Position numbers and translations under genes: made by a program
Assembly: GCA_903864275.1 (NCBI GenBank)
Contig: CAIPFE010000035.1
Span: 88,874-136,253 of the forward strand
Source of the DNA: an uncultured Mucilaginibacter sp.
Lineage (GTDB): Bacteria > Bacteroidota > Bacteroidia > Sphingobacteriales > Sphingobacteriaceae
Length of the DNA stretch: 47,380 nucleotides
Direction: 5' to 3'
Shown: positions 17,931-26,364 of the stretch, in pieces
Position numbering within the stretch: the stretch's first letter is position 1
Layout: each line of letters begins with the position of its first letter
Notes under the pieces: generated by a model
Databases searched by the model: none
The model's input: only the letters and a program-made list of their open reading frames with translations
Told to the model about the DNA's origin: nothing

Positions 17931-19247
17931 TTAGTACCTGTAATACTCTGGCTTAAACGGCCCGTCAACCGTTACGCCGATGTATTCAGCCTGGTCGGGG
18001 TCTAAAACTTCAAGCTCAACGCCGATTTTTGCAAGGTGTAAGCGTGCCACTTTTTCGTCGAGGTGTTTTGGCAGCGTATAAACCTGGTTTTCGTATTTAT
18101 CGCCATTGTTCCAAAGCTCCAGCTGCGCCAGCGTTTGGTTGGTGAACGAGTTGCTCATCACAAAGCTTGGATGGCCTGTTGCACAACCTAAGTTTACCAA
18201 CCGGCCTTCAGCCAATACGATCAGGTCCTTGCCGTTGATGGTATATTTGTCAACCTGCGGTTTAATTTCGATTTTGGTATCGCCGTAAGTGCCGTTTAAC
18301 CAGGCCATATCGATCTCGTTATCAAAGTGGCCGATGTTACAAACAATGGCCTTATCTTTCAATGCGCGGAAATGGCTTTCGCGAACTATGTTTTTGTTGC
18401 CTGTAGCGGTAACTACTATATCAGCTTCGGCAATTGCGGTCGAAAGTTTTTTAACTTCAAAACCTTCCATTGCTGCCTGTAGTGCGCAAATCGGGTCAAT
18501 TTCGGTTACGATAACACGAACGCCGGCATTTCGCAGGGAATCGGCAGAGCCTTTACCCACGTCGCCATAACCGCAAACAACAGCCACTTTACCGGCCATC
18601 ATTACATCTGTTGCGCGGCGGATAGCGTCAACAAGCGATTCACGGCAGCCGTATTTATTATCAAATTTCGATTTGGTTACCGAATCATTCACGTTAATGG
18701 CAGGCATTGGCAATGTCCCATTTTTCATACGCTCGTATAAGCGGTGAACGCCTGTAGTAGTTTCTTCCGATAAACCTTTAATACCAGGGATCAGTTCAGG
18801 AAACCTGTCTAAAACCATATTGGTCAAATCGCCGCCATCATCAAGTATCATGTTCAATGGTTTGCGGTCTTCGCCAAAAAACAGGGTTTGTTCAATACAC
18901 CAGTCAAACTCCTCGGCATTCATCCCTTTCCAGGCATATACAGAACCACCGGCGGCAGCAATAGCGGCAGCGGCATGGTCCTGGGTTGAAAATATATTAC
19001 ACGACGACCAGGTAACTTCGGCGCCAAGCTCGATCAGTGTTTCAATCAAAACTGCGGTTTGTATGGTCATGTGCAGGCATCCGGCAATGCGCGCGCCCTT
19101 TAATGCTTTTGACGGGCCGTACTCTTTGCGTAAAGCCATCAGCCCCGGCATCTCTGCTTCGGCTAATTCTATTTCCTTACGGCCCCATTGAGCCAGTGAA
19201 AAGTCTTTTACTTTGTATTTAACATAGGAGGTCTCTACTGTCGACAT
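17931..19247 (-). CDS. ahcY: Adenosylhomocysteinase
   Basis: S-adenosylhomocysteine hydrolase, which splits SAH to adenosine and homocysteine and keeps SAM-dependent methylation running. The 438-residue length from ATG 19247 is normal. Visible are the substrate domain motifs GCLHMTIQTAVLIETL and SSCNIFSTQDHAAAAIA, the Rossmann NAD motif VCGYGDVGKGSADSLRNAG, TATGNKNIV, and the C-terminal KPEYYRY. The longer frame beginning at TTG 19274 is rejected because that codon lies inside the TAACTTTG promoter element. metK is in the same window, but the two genes are about 9 kb apart and not in one operon. Confidence 0.97.
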   Translation of the reverse strand: MSTVETSYVKYKVKDFSLAQWGRKEIELAEAEMPGLMALRKEYGPSKALKGARIAGCLHMTIQTAVLIETLIELGAEVTWSSCNIFSTQDHAAAAIAAAGGSVYAWKGMNAEEFDWCIEQTLFFGEDRKPLNMILDDGGDLTNMVLDRFPELIPGIKGLSEETTTGVHRLYERMKNGTLPMPAINVNDSVTKSKFDNKYGCRESLVDAIRRATDVMMAGKVAVVCGYGDVGKGSADSLRNAGVRVIVTEIDPICALQAAMEGFEVKKLSTAIAEADIVVTATGNKNIVRESHFRALKDKAIVCNIGHFDNEIDMAWLNGTYGDTKIEIKPQVDKYTINGKDLIVLAEGRLVNLGCATGHPSFVMSNSFTNQTLAQLELWNNGDKYENQVYTLPKHLDEKVARLHLAKIGVELEVLDPDQAEYIGVTVDGPFKPEYYRY

Positions 19248-19271
19248 AAGCGTTTCAATTTTTTTGAAATG

Positions 19272-19279
19272 CAAAGTTA
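19272..19279 (-). promoter_or_regulatory. -7 promoter element TAACTTTG of ahcY
   Basis: An exact TAnnTTTG match on the minus strand, 25 bases before the ATG at 19247. It excludes the in-frame TTG at 19274 as start. Confidence 0.65.
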
Positions 19280-19325
19280 GGACATTGTGAGATGAAAATG
19301 AAATGGATTTTTGATTGGTTATAAC

Positions 19326-19401
19326 GGTTGTAGTAGTTGGCGAAGCTGTAAGGGTAAAATTTTAACCTTTACAACACTTCTAACCCTTACAACTTAAATC
19401 A
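19326..19401. repeat. GTTGTAAGGGTT word hairpin
   Basis: GTTGTAGTAGTTG and GTAAGGGTAAAATTTTAACC face reversed copies AACCTTTACAACACTTCTAACCCTTAC, then AATCAATCCAACC. The TGA stop of the bactofilin gene (19399-19401) is formed by the AATCAATCC word. Confidence 0.65.
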
Positions 19402-19830
19402 ATCCAACCTAAACTCAACTTCAAGTACCTTTTGAACAGGCTCCCTTGATATATTACCTTGGGCAAGTTTATTGTTTGGGGTCATGGAGAGGCTTCCGTT
19501 GTAAACAGCGCCATTTTCAACCTGCAGGGTTTGGGTCCTTATCTCGCCTGAAATTTCACCTGTTGATTTTATTTCGAGGGAGTTTACGTCGATGTTGCCT
19601 ATAACAGTGCCATACACAACCATTTCTTTTGTAATAACATTGCCGAGTATCGTTCCTTTTTCGCCCAATATTAAACCTTCATCAACAATAATATCGCCGG
19701 TTACCTGACCGTCAATACGTGCAAAGGCGGGAGCCTTCAGGTTGCCCTCCAGTATGCAGCCTTCGCTAATGAGCGTTGAGATGGATTGCATATCCATGTC
19801 GAGTTTGTCCTTTTTCGAGAAAAATGCCAT
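19399..19830 (-). CDS. Bactofilin (polymer-forming cytoskeletal protein)
   Basis: A 143-residue bactofilin, a right-handed beta-helix protein that polymerises without nucleotide. The core at about residues 15-120 shows the repeating short strands STLISEGCILEGNLKAP, GQVTGDIIVDEGLILGEKG and GTVIGNIDVNSLEIKSTG. The ATG at 19830 is preferred over the GTG nine bases upstream. It follows the M23 peptidase gene by 15 bases in the same operon. Bactofilin-M23 pairs act together in cell shape in several bacteria. The charged C-terminus EVEFRLD ends in a repeat word. Confidence 0.92.
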   Translation of the reverse strand: MAFFSKKDKLDMDMQSISTLISEGCILEGNLKAPAFARIDGQVTGDIIVDEGLILGEKGTILGNVITKEMVVYGTVIGNIDVNSLEIKSTGEISGEIRTQTLQVENGAVYNGSLSMTPNNKLAQGNISREPVQKVLEVEFRLD

Positions 19831-19845
19831 ACCTTTCACAGGTTA

Positions 19846-20715
19846 TTATTTATTAAGTGTCAGAAAACTAATAGGGTTTACTGCCTTTCCGTTTTTGCGC
19901 ACCTCGTAATGTAAATGGGTCCCGGTTGAACGCCCTGTTGAACCTATTTCCCCAATTTTTTGCCCCACGGTCACTTCGTCGCCAACATTTACCGAAATAT
20001 GCGACAAGTGCCCATATAACGTTTCGAAATTATTAGCATGCTCAATGCGTACACATTTGCCGTAGCCGCCAGCCCAGCCGGCAAAAACCACCCTGCCGTT
20101 AGCGGTGCTCCGGGCCTCATCGCCCCTGCTGCCTTTAAAATCAATTCCGGGATGAAATTCGGCATGCGCCGAGTTAAAAGGATCGCTGCGGTACCCAAAA
20201 AAAGAGGTTAAAGAACTTGTACGGGGATAGCCCATCGGCGTAAATGCCACTGCATGTACCAAACGGTCCAGATACTCATCGTATAACGAATAGGTTTCTG
20301 AGTCGGTAAGTTTTGCCGCTTCGGCATTGCCATTACCGCCAACGGCTTCGGTCGAAAAGCCTTTCAAACCGCGTTTCTTTAAATAGTTATTTATCTTTTG
20401 AAGTTTGCCTTCTATCCCCTGTACATAGACTTGTGCATTGCTTCCCTTGTTAGTTTGCGTATCGGTCACTACCGGGATGCCGCTTTTAAGGTTCGCCACC
20501 TGAAGTAACAGTTGCCGTTTTTCTTCTTCCTGGCGATTGTTTTGGGCCCGCAGGTAAATCACTGATCCGGCAAGGAGTACAATTACCGACAAAATACCTA
20601 CAGCATAATGTTTTAACCGACCAAGATGTTTGGTTTTTACCTGGATTGTCTTTGTACGCTGATTGCCTTTATTTACAATAATAACCGTACTTGTATCACG
20701 TTGTTTTGGGCTCAT
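19846..20715 (-). CDS. M23 family peptidoglycan metallopeptidase
   Basis: A 289-residue membrane-anchored endopeptidase. A basic N-terminus is followed by one membrane segment (about 36-57, HYAVGILSVIVLLAGSVIYL), a coiled region (60-110) and a C-terminal LytM/M23 domain. Zinc ligands are visible as His188 and Asp192 in HPGIDFKG and His269 in THLHYEV; His267 is the likely catalytic residue, with GHLSH also conserved. It probably trims peptide cross-links and works with the adjacent bactofilin in morphogenesis. ATG 20715 is chosen over the start at 20748, which adds an unlikely hydrophobic leader. Confidence 0.92.
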   Translation of the reverse strand: MSPKQRDTSTVIIVNKGNQRTKTIQVKTKHLGRLKHYAVGILSVIVLLAGSVIYLRAQNNRQEEEKRQLLLQVANLKSGIPVVTDTQTNKGSNAQVYVQGIEGKLQKINNYLKKRGLKGFSTEAVGGNGNAEAAKLTDSETYSLYDEYLDRLVHAVAFTPMGYPRTSSLTSFFGYRSDPFNSAHAEFHPGIDFKGSRGDEARSTANGRVVFAGWAGGYGKCVRIEHANNFETLYGHLSHISVNVGDEVTVGQKIGEIGSTGRSTGTHLHYEVRKNGKAVNPISFLTLNK

Positions 20716-20791
20716 TATAAAACTGGAAAAAGAAATTAGGGTTGGCAATATAAGTAATAGGTATCAAAAATCCATGTTAAATAATTAAAAA

Positions 20792-20847
20792 AGTCGGAAA
20801 GTCCGGGAAGTCAGAAAGTTAAAATGAGAAATGAATCGCAGTCGGAA
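20792..20847. repeat. AGTCGGAAAGTCCGG word repeat
   Basis: Runs of AGTCGGAAAGTCCGGGAAGTCAGAAAG with a later AGTCGGAAAG, in the gap between the M23 peptidase and bacilliredoxin genes. Same family as 21450-21498 and as the copy inside the MarR gene. Nothing else is recognisable in 20716-21004. Confidence 0.6.
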
Positions 20848-21004
20848 AGTTAATTTGTTATTGAGCAAAAATTTACACTTTCAGTTTATAAAAAAGGTCT
20901 TTTAACGCGCAGTTTTCAGGCTTTTGAGCTAAACCGTTCCGTAAGTTTTTCGTCAGCAAAATGTTATAATCTGCATTTCTAAGCATTAACTGGTAATCAT
21001 TTGT

Positions 21005-21012
21005 TATTTTTG
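21005..21012 (+). promoter_or_regulatory. -7 promoter element TATTTTTG of the bacilliredoxin gene
   Basis: An exact TAnnTTTG match 23 bases before the ATG at 21036. Confidence 0.55.
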
Positions 21013-21035
21013 GGTGAAATTTAGATAAAGAGAAG

Positions 21036-21446
21036 ATGTACCCAGAATATTTAGTAGCCCCTATGCGGGAAGATTTGACAAAAGTTGGCTTTGAAGAGTT
21101 AAAGAACGCCGATGCGGTAACCAAAGCTATCGAAAGCGAAGGAACAGTATTTGTGATGGTAAATTCGGTTTGCGGCTGTGCTGCAGCTAATGCGCGCCCT
21201 GCCGCAAGGATAGCCGCGCAATACGGAAAACACCCTGATAAACTAGTAACAGTTTTTGCCGGTATGGAAACCGAAGCGGTTAATAAAGCGCGCGCTTATA
21301 TGCTGCCTTACCCGCCTTCATCCCCGGCTATGGCTTTGTTTAAAGACGGCAAACTGGTGCATATTATCGAGCGCCATCAAATTGAAGGCCGCCCCGCACA
21401 AATGATCGCTGATAACCTGATCGGCGCATTTGAGCAGTATTGCTAA
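21036..21446 (+). CDS. BrxA/BrxB family bacilliredoxin
   Basis: A 136-residue YphP/YqiW (DUF1094) protein. Family members remove bacillithiol from oxidised protein cysteines. The N-terminus MYPEYLVAPMREDLTKVGF and the CGC redox site (Cys46 and Cys48 in NSVCGCAAANARPA) are diagnostic. GMETEAVNKARAYM and PPSSPAMALFKDGKLVHIIERHQIEG follow the family pattern. Many Bacteroidota carry bacillithiol synthesis genes, but none is in this window. It is a single gene with its own promoter element and a strong terminator about 100 bases downstream. Confidence 0.93.
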   Translation: MYPEYLVAPMREDLTKVGFEELKNADAVTKAIESEGTVFVMVNSVCGCAAANARPAARIAAQYGKHPDKLVTVFAGMETEAVNKARAYMLPYPPSSPAMALFKDGKLVHIIERHQIEGRPAQMIADNLIGAFEQYC

Positions 21447-21449
21447 TTT

Positions 21450-21498
21450 AGTCCGAGAGTCCGGATCCCGATAGCTATCGGGACGGAAAGTCCGGAAG
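21450..21498. repeat. AGTCCG...TCCCGATAGCTATCGGGA palindromic repeat
   Basis: AGTCCGAGAGTCCGG, the perfect 18-base palindrome TCCCGATAGCTATCGGGA (21466-21483), then GGAAAGTCCGG. The same composite element is read as protein in the MarR gene at 13703-13756. A half copy ATAGCTATCGGGA lies at 17902-17914. Confidence 0.8.
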
Positions 21499-21550
21499 AT
21501 AAGGCGTTCGGTGGTTAGTATTGTTAGTTAATTCGTGTACCTATAAATAT

Positions 21551-21582
21551 AACCCGGTGTGTTTTGCATGCCGGGTTTTTTT
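21551..21582 (+). terminator. Rho-independent terminator after the bacilliredoxin gene
   Basis: AACCCGG (21551-21557) pairs with CCGGGTT (21571-21577), followed by a T-run. It is the best terminator of the window. The rest of the 307-base gap (21447-21753) holds the palindromic repeat above and an AATGAACTAATGAAC word run. Confidence 0.9.
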
Positions 21583-21701
21583 GTAGGGTAACCTTTTCGC
21601 GCTATAAAAAGAAAAACCCTTGCGGTGGTGAGATTTCGCATTCAATAACTACGTTGTTAGAAACAAATTAAACGGTAAAAAGTTGGCGATAGCATCAACG
21701 A

Positions 21702-21750
21702 CCCAACAACAAACCACCAATGAACCAGTGAACTAATGAACTAATGAACG
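21702..21750. repeat. AATGAACTAATGAAC word repeat
   Basis: CAACAACAAACCACCAATGAACCAGTG then AATGAACTAATGAAC, just downstream of the lspA stop codon on the minus strand. A further member of the short-word repeats that follow many genes here. Confidence 0.5.
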
Positions 21751-21753
21751 AGG

Positions 21754-22359
21754 TCACTCCTCCACCATTTCACTATTAGGACTGCTTAGTTCAGGTACTT
21801 CGTGTTTAAAATAACGTTTCTGGAAGATGAGTATGGCAATAACGCCTACGGATATAGAAGCATCCGCAAGATTAAATATAGGCTGGAAAAATTCAAACGA
21901 TTGCCCGTGCCATGCAGGGAACCATGAGGGGTAAGTGCCCCGTATTAAGGGAAAATAAAACATATCAACCACACGGCCTTCAAACAGGTGCCCGTGCTGG
22001 TAAAGGAGGCCATAAAAGGTGGAATCGATAATATTGCCCAGTGCGCCTGCAAATATCAGCGCAACGCACATGATAAGGCCACGGTGGTATTTGTGTTTTA
22101 CAAGGTAAACAAGCCCGTAACCGATACCGAGGACAGCGACAATACGGAAAAGGGTTAAAGTGAGCTTACCGCCCTCGCCGCCAATTTCCCAGCCAAAGGC
22201 CATGCCGTTATTTTCGGTATAACGCAGCATGCCATGGCTGCCCAGGAAATGTATCTCCTGGTTAAAGTCCATGTGCGTCCTCACCCAGGTCTTGATCACC
22301 TGGTCTACAAGGATGATAAAAGCAGCTACAAGAAAAGGTTTTAAATAAGCTGCTTTCAT
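21754..22359 (-). CDS. lspA: Lipoprotein signal peptidase
   Basis: Signal peptidase II, an inner-membrane aspartyl protease that removes lipoprotein signal peptides after lipidation. The 201-residue protein has four membrane segments. Conserved motifs are DQVIKTWV, NNGMAFGW, GALGNIIDSTFYG and FNLADASISVG, which carry the two catalytic Asp residues. Its ATG follows the stop of the DksA-like gene directly, so it is the last gene of an ileS-dksA-like-lspA operon. Lipoproteins are plentiful in this window, for example the PSD1 protein and the glucosaminidase. Confidence 0.96.
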   Translation of the reverse strand: MKAAYLKPFLVAAFIILVDQVIKTWVRTHMDFNQEIHFLGSHGMLRYTENNGMAFGWEIGGEGGKLTLTLFRIVAVLGIGYGLVYLVKHKYHRGLIMCVALIFAGALGNIIDSTFYGLLYQHGHLFEGRVVDMFYFPLIRGTYPSWFPAWHGQSFEFFQPIFNLADASISVGVIAILIFQKRYFKHEVPELSSPNSEMVEE

Positions 22360-22743
22360 TTACTGCCTCAGTTTGGCCTCCATACTTAGTGTAGTATGCG
22401 GCACGGCACGTAAACGTTCCTTTGGTATAAGCCTGCCTGTTTCGCGGCAAATGCCATAGGTTTTGTTTTCAATACGCACCAGGGCTGCCTCAAGCTGCTC
22501 GATAAACTTTTTCTGACGTGCGGCCAACTGGTTTATTTGCTCTTTTTCAAGCGTAGCCGATCCGTCTTCCAATGTTTTATAAGTACCGGCCGTATCATCT
22601 GTTCCGTTAGCGTTGGGTGAGCTTAACGAGGTCGCAAGGGAATTTAACTCTTCCTTGGCAGAACGCAGTTTATCAAGTAACAGTCCTTTAAACTCCTGCA
22701 GGTCTGATTCAGAGTACCTGGTTTTTTCGTTTTCTTGTTTCAT
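22360..22743 (-). CDS. DksA/TraR-like protein without the zinc cysteines
   Basis: A 127-residue TraR/DksA-like protein with a long coiled-coil N-terminal half (about 10-95) and a C-terminal TYGICRETGRLIPKERLRAVPHTT. That C-terminus follows the DksA zinc-finger fold, but only one Cys (Cys99) remains of the usual four. Similar reduced forms are common beside ileS and lspA in Bacteroidota. It may bind RNA polymerase in its secondary channel as DksA does, but this is inference. It abuts ileS and lspA with no spacing on either side. Confidence 0.85.
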   Translation of the reverse strand: MKQENEKTRYSESDLQEFKGLLLDKLRSAKEELNSLATSLSSPNANGTDDTAGTYKTLEDGSATLEKEQINQLAARQKKFIEQLEAALVRIENKTYGICRETGRLIPKERLRAVPHTTLSMEAKLRQ

Positions 22744-25700
22744 TTAAATTTTACTAATAGCAATCAAAATTTCGTATTCATCTATCCGGGCTAATTCCCC
22801 TTCTTCCAGTTCTTCATCAAACAGTACGTTGTCTGCTAAAATTTCGGCGCAAATATAGGATAAATTATTATTCAGCGCTTCCCTAATAAATGAATGGCTG
22901 CACCTTATACGTATATTAATCCTATCTGTTACCTCAAATCCATTTGCCTTCCGCATATTTTGTATACGGTTGACCAACTCGCGCGAAATACCTTCGCTTT
23001 TCAACGCATCGGTAATGGTAACATCCAATGCCACCGTTAGTTTTCCTAAATTTGCAACCTGCCATCCGGGGACATCTTCGGCGATGATCTCGACGTCAGT
23101 GGTGAGTAGCGAGTGAGTGGTGAGTGGTGAGTGGTGAATGGTCAGTGGGACGCTGCCTTCATTTTCAAGGGTCGCAATATCTTCCTGTGTTAGGTTGGCG
23201 ATAGCTCCGGCAACTGCCTTCATATCTTTACCCACTTTGGCGCCCAATACTTTAAAGTTTGGTTTTACCTTCTTTTTGATGAAGCCCGAGGTATCGGTGA
23301 TGTATTCAATACCTTTTATATTGGTTTCGGATAATACCAGGTCCTTTACCTGCTCCACCTGGTGTTTAAATTTTTTATCGAGTATCGGCAGTAATATCCT
23401 GCTCAATGGCTGCCTCACGTTGATACCTACCTTTTTACGCAGCGATAATACCAGCGACGATATATCCTGCGCCATTTGCATGCGGTCTTCCAGCTCGGCA
23501 TTTACCAGGCTGGGGTGATATTCCGGGAAATAAGCCAGGTGCACCGATTCAAAAGCTTCTTTATGGGTTACTTTATTAAGATCGGTATACAAACGGTCGG
23601 CAAAAAATGGCGCTATGGGCGACATCAGTTTGGCGACACTTACCAAACAGGTGTATAAAGTTTGGTAGGCCGACAATTTATCATCCGAATTATCCGATTT
23701 CCAGAAACGGCGGCGGCTTAAACGTACATACCAGTTGCTTAAATGTGCATCAACAAAATCCTGTATGGCGCGGGCGGCTTTAGTGGGCTCAAAATCGGCA
23801 TAAAAAGCATCAACATCTTTGCTTAAGGTATTGAGCAGGGATATGATCCACTGGTCTATTTCCGGGCGGTTATTTATAGCTATTTCCGCTTCCGCATATT
23901 TGAATTTATCAATATTTGCGTACAGCACAAAAAAGGTGTAGGTATTGTACAGCGTGCCGAAGAATTTTCGGCGTACCTCATCAATGCCCTCTTCGTTAAA
24001 CTTAAGGTTATCCCACGGCGCTGCATTGCTGATCATATACCAGCGTGCAGCATCGGCGCTGTATTTGGTGATAATTTCAAAAGGGTCGGCGGCATTGCCC
24101 AAACGCTTGGACATTTTATTGCCGTTCTTATCAAGCACCAGGCCATTCGACATTACGTTTTTAAATGCAACGCCTTTATTGCCTACTATTTTATTAACCG
24201 CTTTAACTTCGTCGCTAACCTCGCTCAGCATTACGGCTATGGCATGCAGCGTAAAAAACCAGCCGCGGGTTTGGTCAACACCTTCGGCAATAAAATCGGC
24301 CGGGTAGGCATTTGTAAATTGCTCTTTATTTTCAAACGGGAAATGCCATTGCGCGTAGGGCATAGCGCCGCTGTCAAACCAAACGTCGATGAGGTCGGGT
24401 TCGCGGTACATGGGATTTCCTTTTGATGAGATCAGCACCACATCATCAATATAGGGCCGGTGCAGATCGAAGCTTGAATTATTGAGCGCCAGCAATACTG
24501 ATTTATCCCGCCGTTCTTCATCCTGCGATAAATTGCCGCTATTAATTGCTGCTGCAACGGCAGTATGTAATTCTTTTACCGAACCGACACATTTTTCTTC
24601 CGTACCGTTTTCTTCGCGCCATATCGGCAAAGGTGTTCCCCAAAAGCGTGAACGCGAAAGGTTCCAGTCGACCAAATTCTCCAACCAGTTGCCAAAACGG
24701 CCGGTGCCGGTCGATTCAGGTTTCCAGTTGATGGTTTTGTTCAGTGCCACCAATTTATCCTTTACTGCAGTTGTGCGGATAAACCAGCTATCCAGCGGGT
24801 AATATAATATCGGCTCGTCAGTGCGCCAGGAGTGGGGGTAACTGTGCTCGTATTTTTTTACGTCGAAGGCTTTGTTATCTGTTTTAAGTTTGATAGAGAT
24901 CAATACATCGGTAGCCTTAAAACCGGGCGCTTCGCGTTCTTCTTTGGTATAATATTCTTCTTTTACATAAAGACCGGCGAAATCGTACACCTCATCCACA
25001 AAACGGCCCTGCTTGTTTACCAGCGGTACTTCCTTCCCAAATTCATCCTTCACCATTACCGATGGCACGCCATTTTCTTTACAAGCCCTGAAGTCATCCG
25101 CGCCAAAAACCGAGGCGGTATGTACGATGCCGGTACCGTCTTCAGTAGTTACAAAATCAGCCGGGATGACGCGGAAGGCATTTTGCTCCAGGTCTTCATT
25201 AGATACGTAAGGCATTAGCTGGTGATAGCGCAAGCCCAGTAATTCAACGCCTTTAAAGCTGCCACGCAGTTCCCATGGGATCACCTTATCACCGCCTTTA
25301 TATTCCCGGAATAAGGCTGTGTTTTCTCCTTCCGCCTTAAAATATTTGCCGACGAGGTCTTTTGCCAAAACCACGCTAACCGGCTCATAAGTATAAGGGT
25401 TAAAGGTGCGTACCTTTACATAATCTATCTTTTCGCCAACGGCCAGGGCACAGTTTGAGGGCAGGGTCCAGGGGGTGGTCGTCCAGGCTAATATTACCGT
25501 ATCCTCGTTGTTATCTTTAAACAATATGGGCATCAGCGGGTGCTGCTGATCATTTTTTAAATGAAATTGGGCAACGATTGACGTATCCTTTACCATTTTA
25601 TAGGTGCCCGGCTGGTTCAGCTCGTGCGAGCTTAAGCCGGTACCTGATTTTGGCGAATAAGGCTGTACGGTATAACCTTTATACAGCAGGTCTTTATTAT

Positions 25701-26196
25701 AAAGCTCCTTCAGTATCCACCAAAGGGTTTCAATGTATTCGTTTTTGTAGGTGATGTACGGGTCGTCAAGATCAACCCAATAGCCCATTTTTTCGGTCAG
25801 GTCATTCCATACATCGGTATAGCGCATTACCTCTTTGCGGCACTCGTCATTGTAATCTTTAACAGAGATCTTTTTGCCGATATCGTCTTTGGTAATGCCA
25901 AGGGCCTTTTCAACAGCCAACTCGATAGGAAGTCCATGAGTGTCCCAGCCGCCTTTGCGCTTTACCTGGTAACCCTTTAAAGTTTTATAGCGGCAAAAAA
26001 TGTCTTTTATGGCGCGGGCCATAACGTGGTGGATCCCGGGCATACCATTAGCCGACGGCGGCCCCTCGTAAAATGTGTACGGGTTATTTGCCGGGCGCGT
26101 GCTGATGCTTTTTTCAAAGATGTTGTTCTTCTTCCAGAACTCAAGTACATCCTTGCCTGCCTGGGATAAGTTTAACTGCTTATATTCCTTGTACAT
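22744..26196 (-). CDS. ileS: Isoleucyl-tRNA synthetase
   Basis: Class I synthetase that charges tRNA-Ile. The 1150-residue length fits the longer, eukaryotic-like type. The HIGH-equivalent is in PSANGMPGIHH (about 47-57), the CP1 editing domain covers about 200-400 (TTPWTLPSNCALAVG) and the KMSKS motif is KMSKR near residue 695. Residues 1017-1033 (PLTIHHSPLTTHSLLTT) are encoded by a period-7 intergenic-type repeat read in frame; the C-terminal domain resumes with DVEIIAEDVPGW. No break in frame is seen, so the enzyme should be functional. It is first in the operon with the DksA-like and lspA genes. Confidence 0.97.
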   Translation of the reverse strand: MYKEYKQLNLSQAGKDVLEFWKKNNIFEKSISTRPANNPYTFYEGPPSANGMPGIHHVMARAIKDIFCRYKTLKGYQVKRKGGWDTHGLPIELAVEKALGITKDDIGKKISVKDYNDECRKEVMRYTDVWNDLTEKMGYWVDLDDPYITYKNEYIETLWWILKELYNKDLLYKGYTVQPYSPKSGTGLSSHELNQPGTYKMVKDTSIVAQFHLKNDQQHPLMPILFKDNNEDTVILAWTTTPWTLPSNCALAVGEKIDYVKVRTFNPYTYEPVSVVLAKDLVGKYFKAEGENTALFREYKGGDKVIPWELRGSFKGVELLGLRYHQLMPYVSNEDLEQNAFRVIPADFVTTEDGTGIVHTASVFGADDFRACKENGVPSVMVKDEFGKEVPLVNKQGRFVDEVYDFAGLYVKEEYYTKEEREAPGFKATDVLISIKLKTDNKAFDVKKYEHSYPHSWRTDEPILYYPLDSWFIRTTAVKDKLVALNKTINWKPESTGTGRFGNWLENLVDWNLSRSRFWGTPLPIWREENGTEEKCVGSVKELHTAVAAAINSGNLSQDEERRDKSVLLALNNSSFDLHRPYIDDVVLISSKGNPMYREPDLIDVWFDSGAMPYAQWHFPFENKEQFTNAYPADFIAEGVDQTRGWFFTLHAIAVMLSEVSDEVKAVNKIVGNKGVAFKNVMSNGLVLDKNGNKMSKRLGNAADPFEIITKYSADAARWYMISNAAPWDNLKFNEEGIDEVRRKFFGTLYNTYTFFVLYANIDKFKYAEAEIAINNRPEIDQWIISLLNTLSKDVDAFYADFEPTKAARAIQDFVDAHLSNWYVRLSRRRFWKSDNSDDKLSAYQTLYTCLVSVAKLMSPIAPFFADRLYTDLNKVTHKEAFESVHLAYFPEYHPSLVNAELEDRMQMAQDISSLVLSLRKKVGINVRQPLSRILLPILDKKFKHQVEQVKDLVLSETNIKGIEYITDTSGFIKKKVKPNFKVLGAKVGKDMKAVAGAIANLTQEDIATLENEGSVPLTIHHSPLTTHSLLTTDVEIIAEDVPGWQVANLGKLTVALDVTITDALKSEGISRELVNRIQNMRKANGFEVTDRINIRIRCSHSFIREALNNNLSYICAEILADNVLFDEELEEGELARIDEYEILIAISKI
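23096..23148. repeat. Period-7 AGTGGTG repeat inside ileS
   Basis: AGTGGTG-type heptamers run from about 23096 to 23148, the same vocabulary as the intergenic repeats at 29362-29448, 39025-39094 and 43572-43654. Here the repeat is translated in frame as residues 1017-1033 of IleRS. Confidence 0.88.
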
Positions 26197-26227
26197 CTAT
26201 ATGTTCCACCTCAAATTTTAGAGGCTG

Positions 26228-26235
26228 CAAAAATA
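26228..26235 (-). promoter_or_regulatory. -7 promoter element TATTTTTG of the ileS operon
   Basis: An exact TAnnTTTG match on the minus strand, 31 bases before the ileS ATG. Confidence 0.6.
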
Positions 26236-26364
26236 CGGAATTTAAGCTGAAAAAAATCATAATAATGTGAAATTGGACCGCTGATTTTTCACTTGCTGTT
26301 TATTTTTAATGGTGTTCGAGAGGGCTGCGCCGTTTTTATGATTAAATGATTACGCTGATTGTAT

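Noticed and set aside
19247..19274. Upstream TTG start for ahcY
   Set aside because: The codon lies inside an exact TAnnTTTG promoter element, so it would not be transcribed; ATG 19247 fits the family length.
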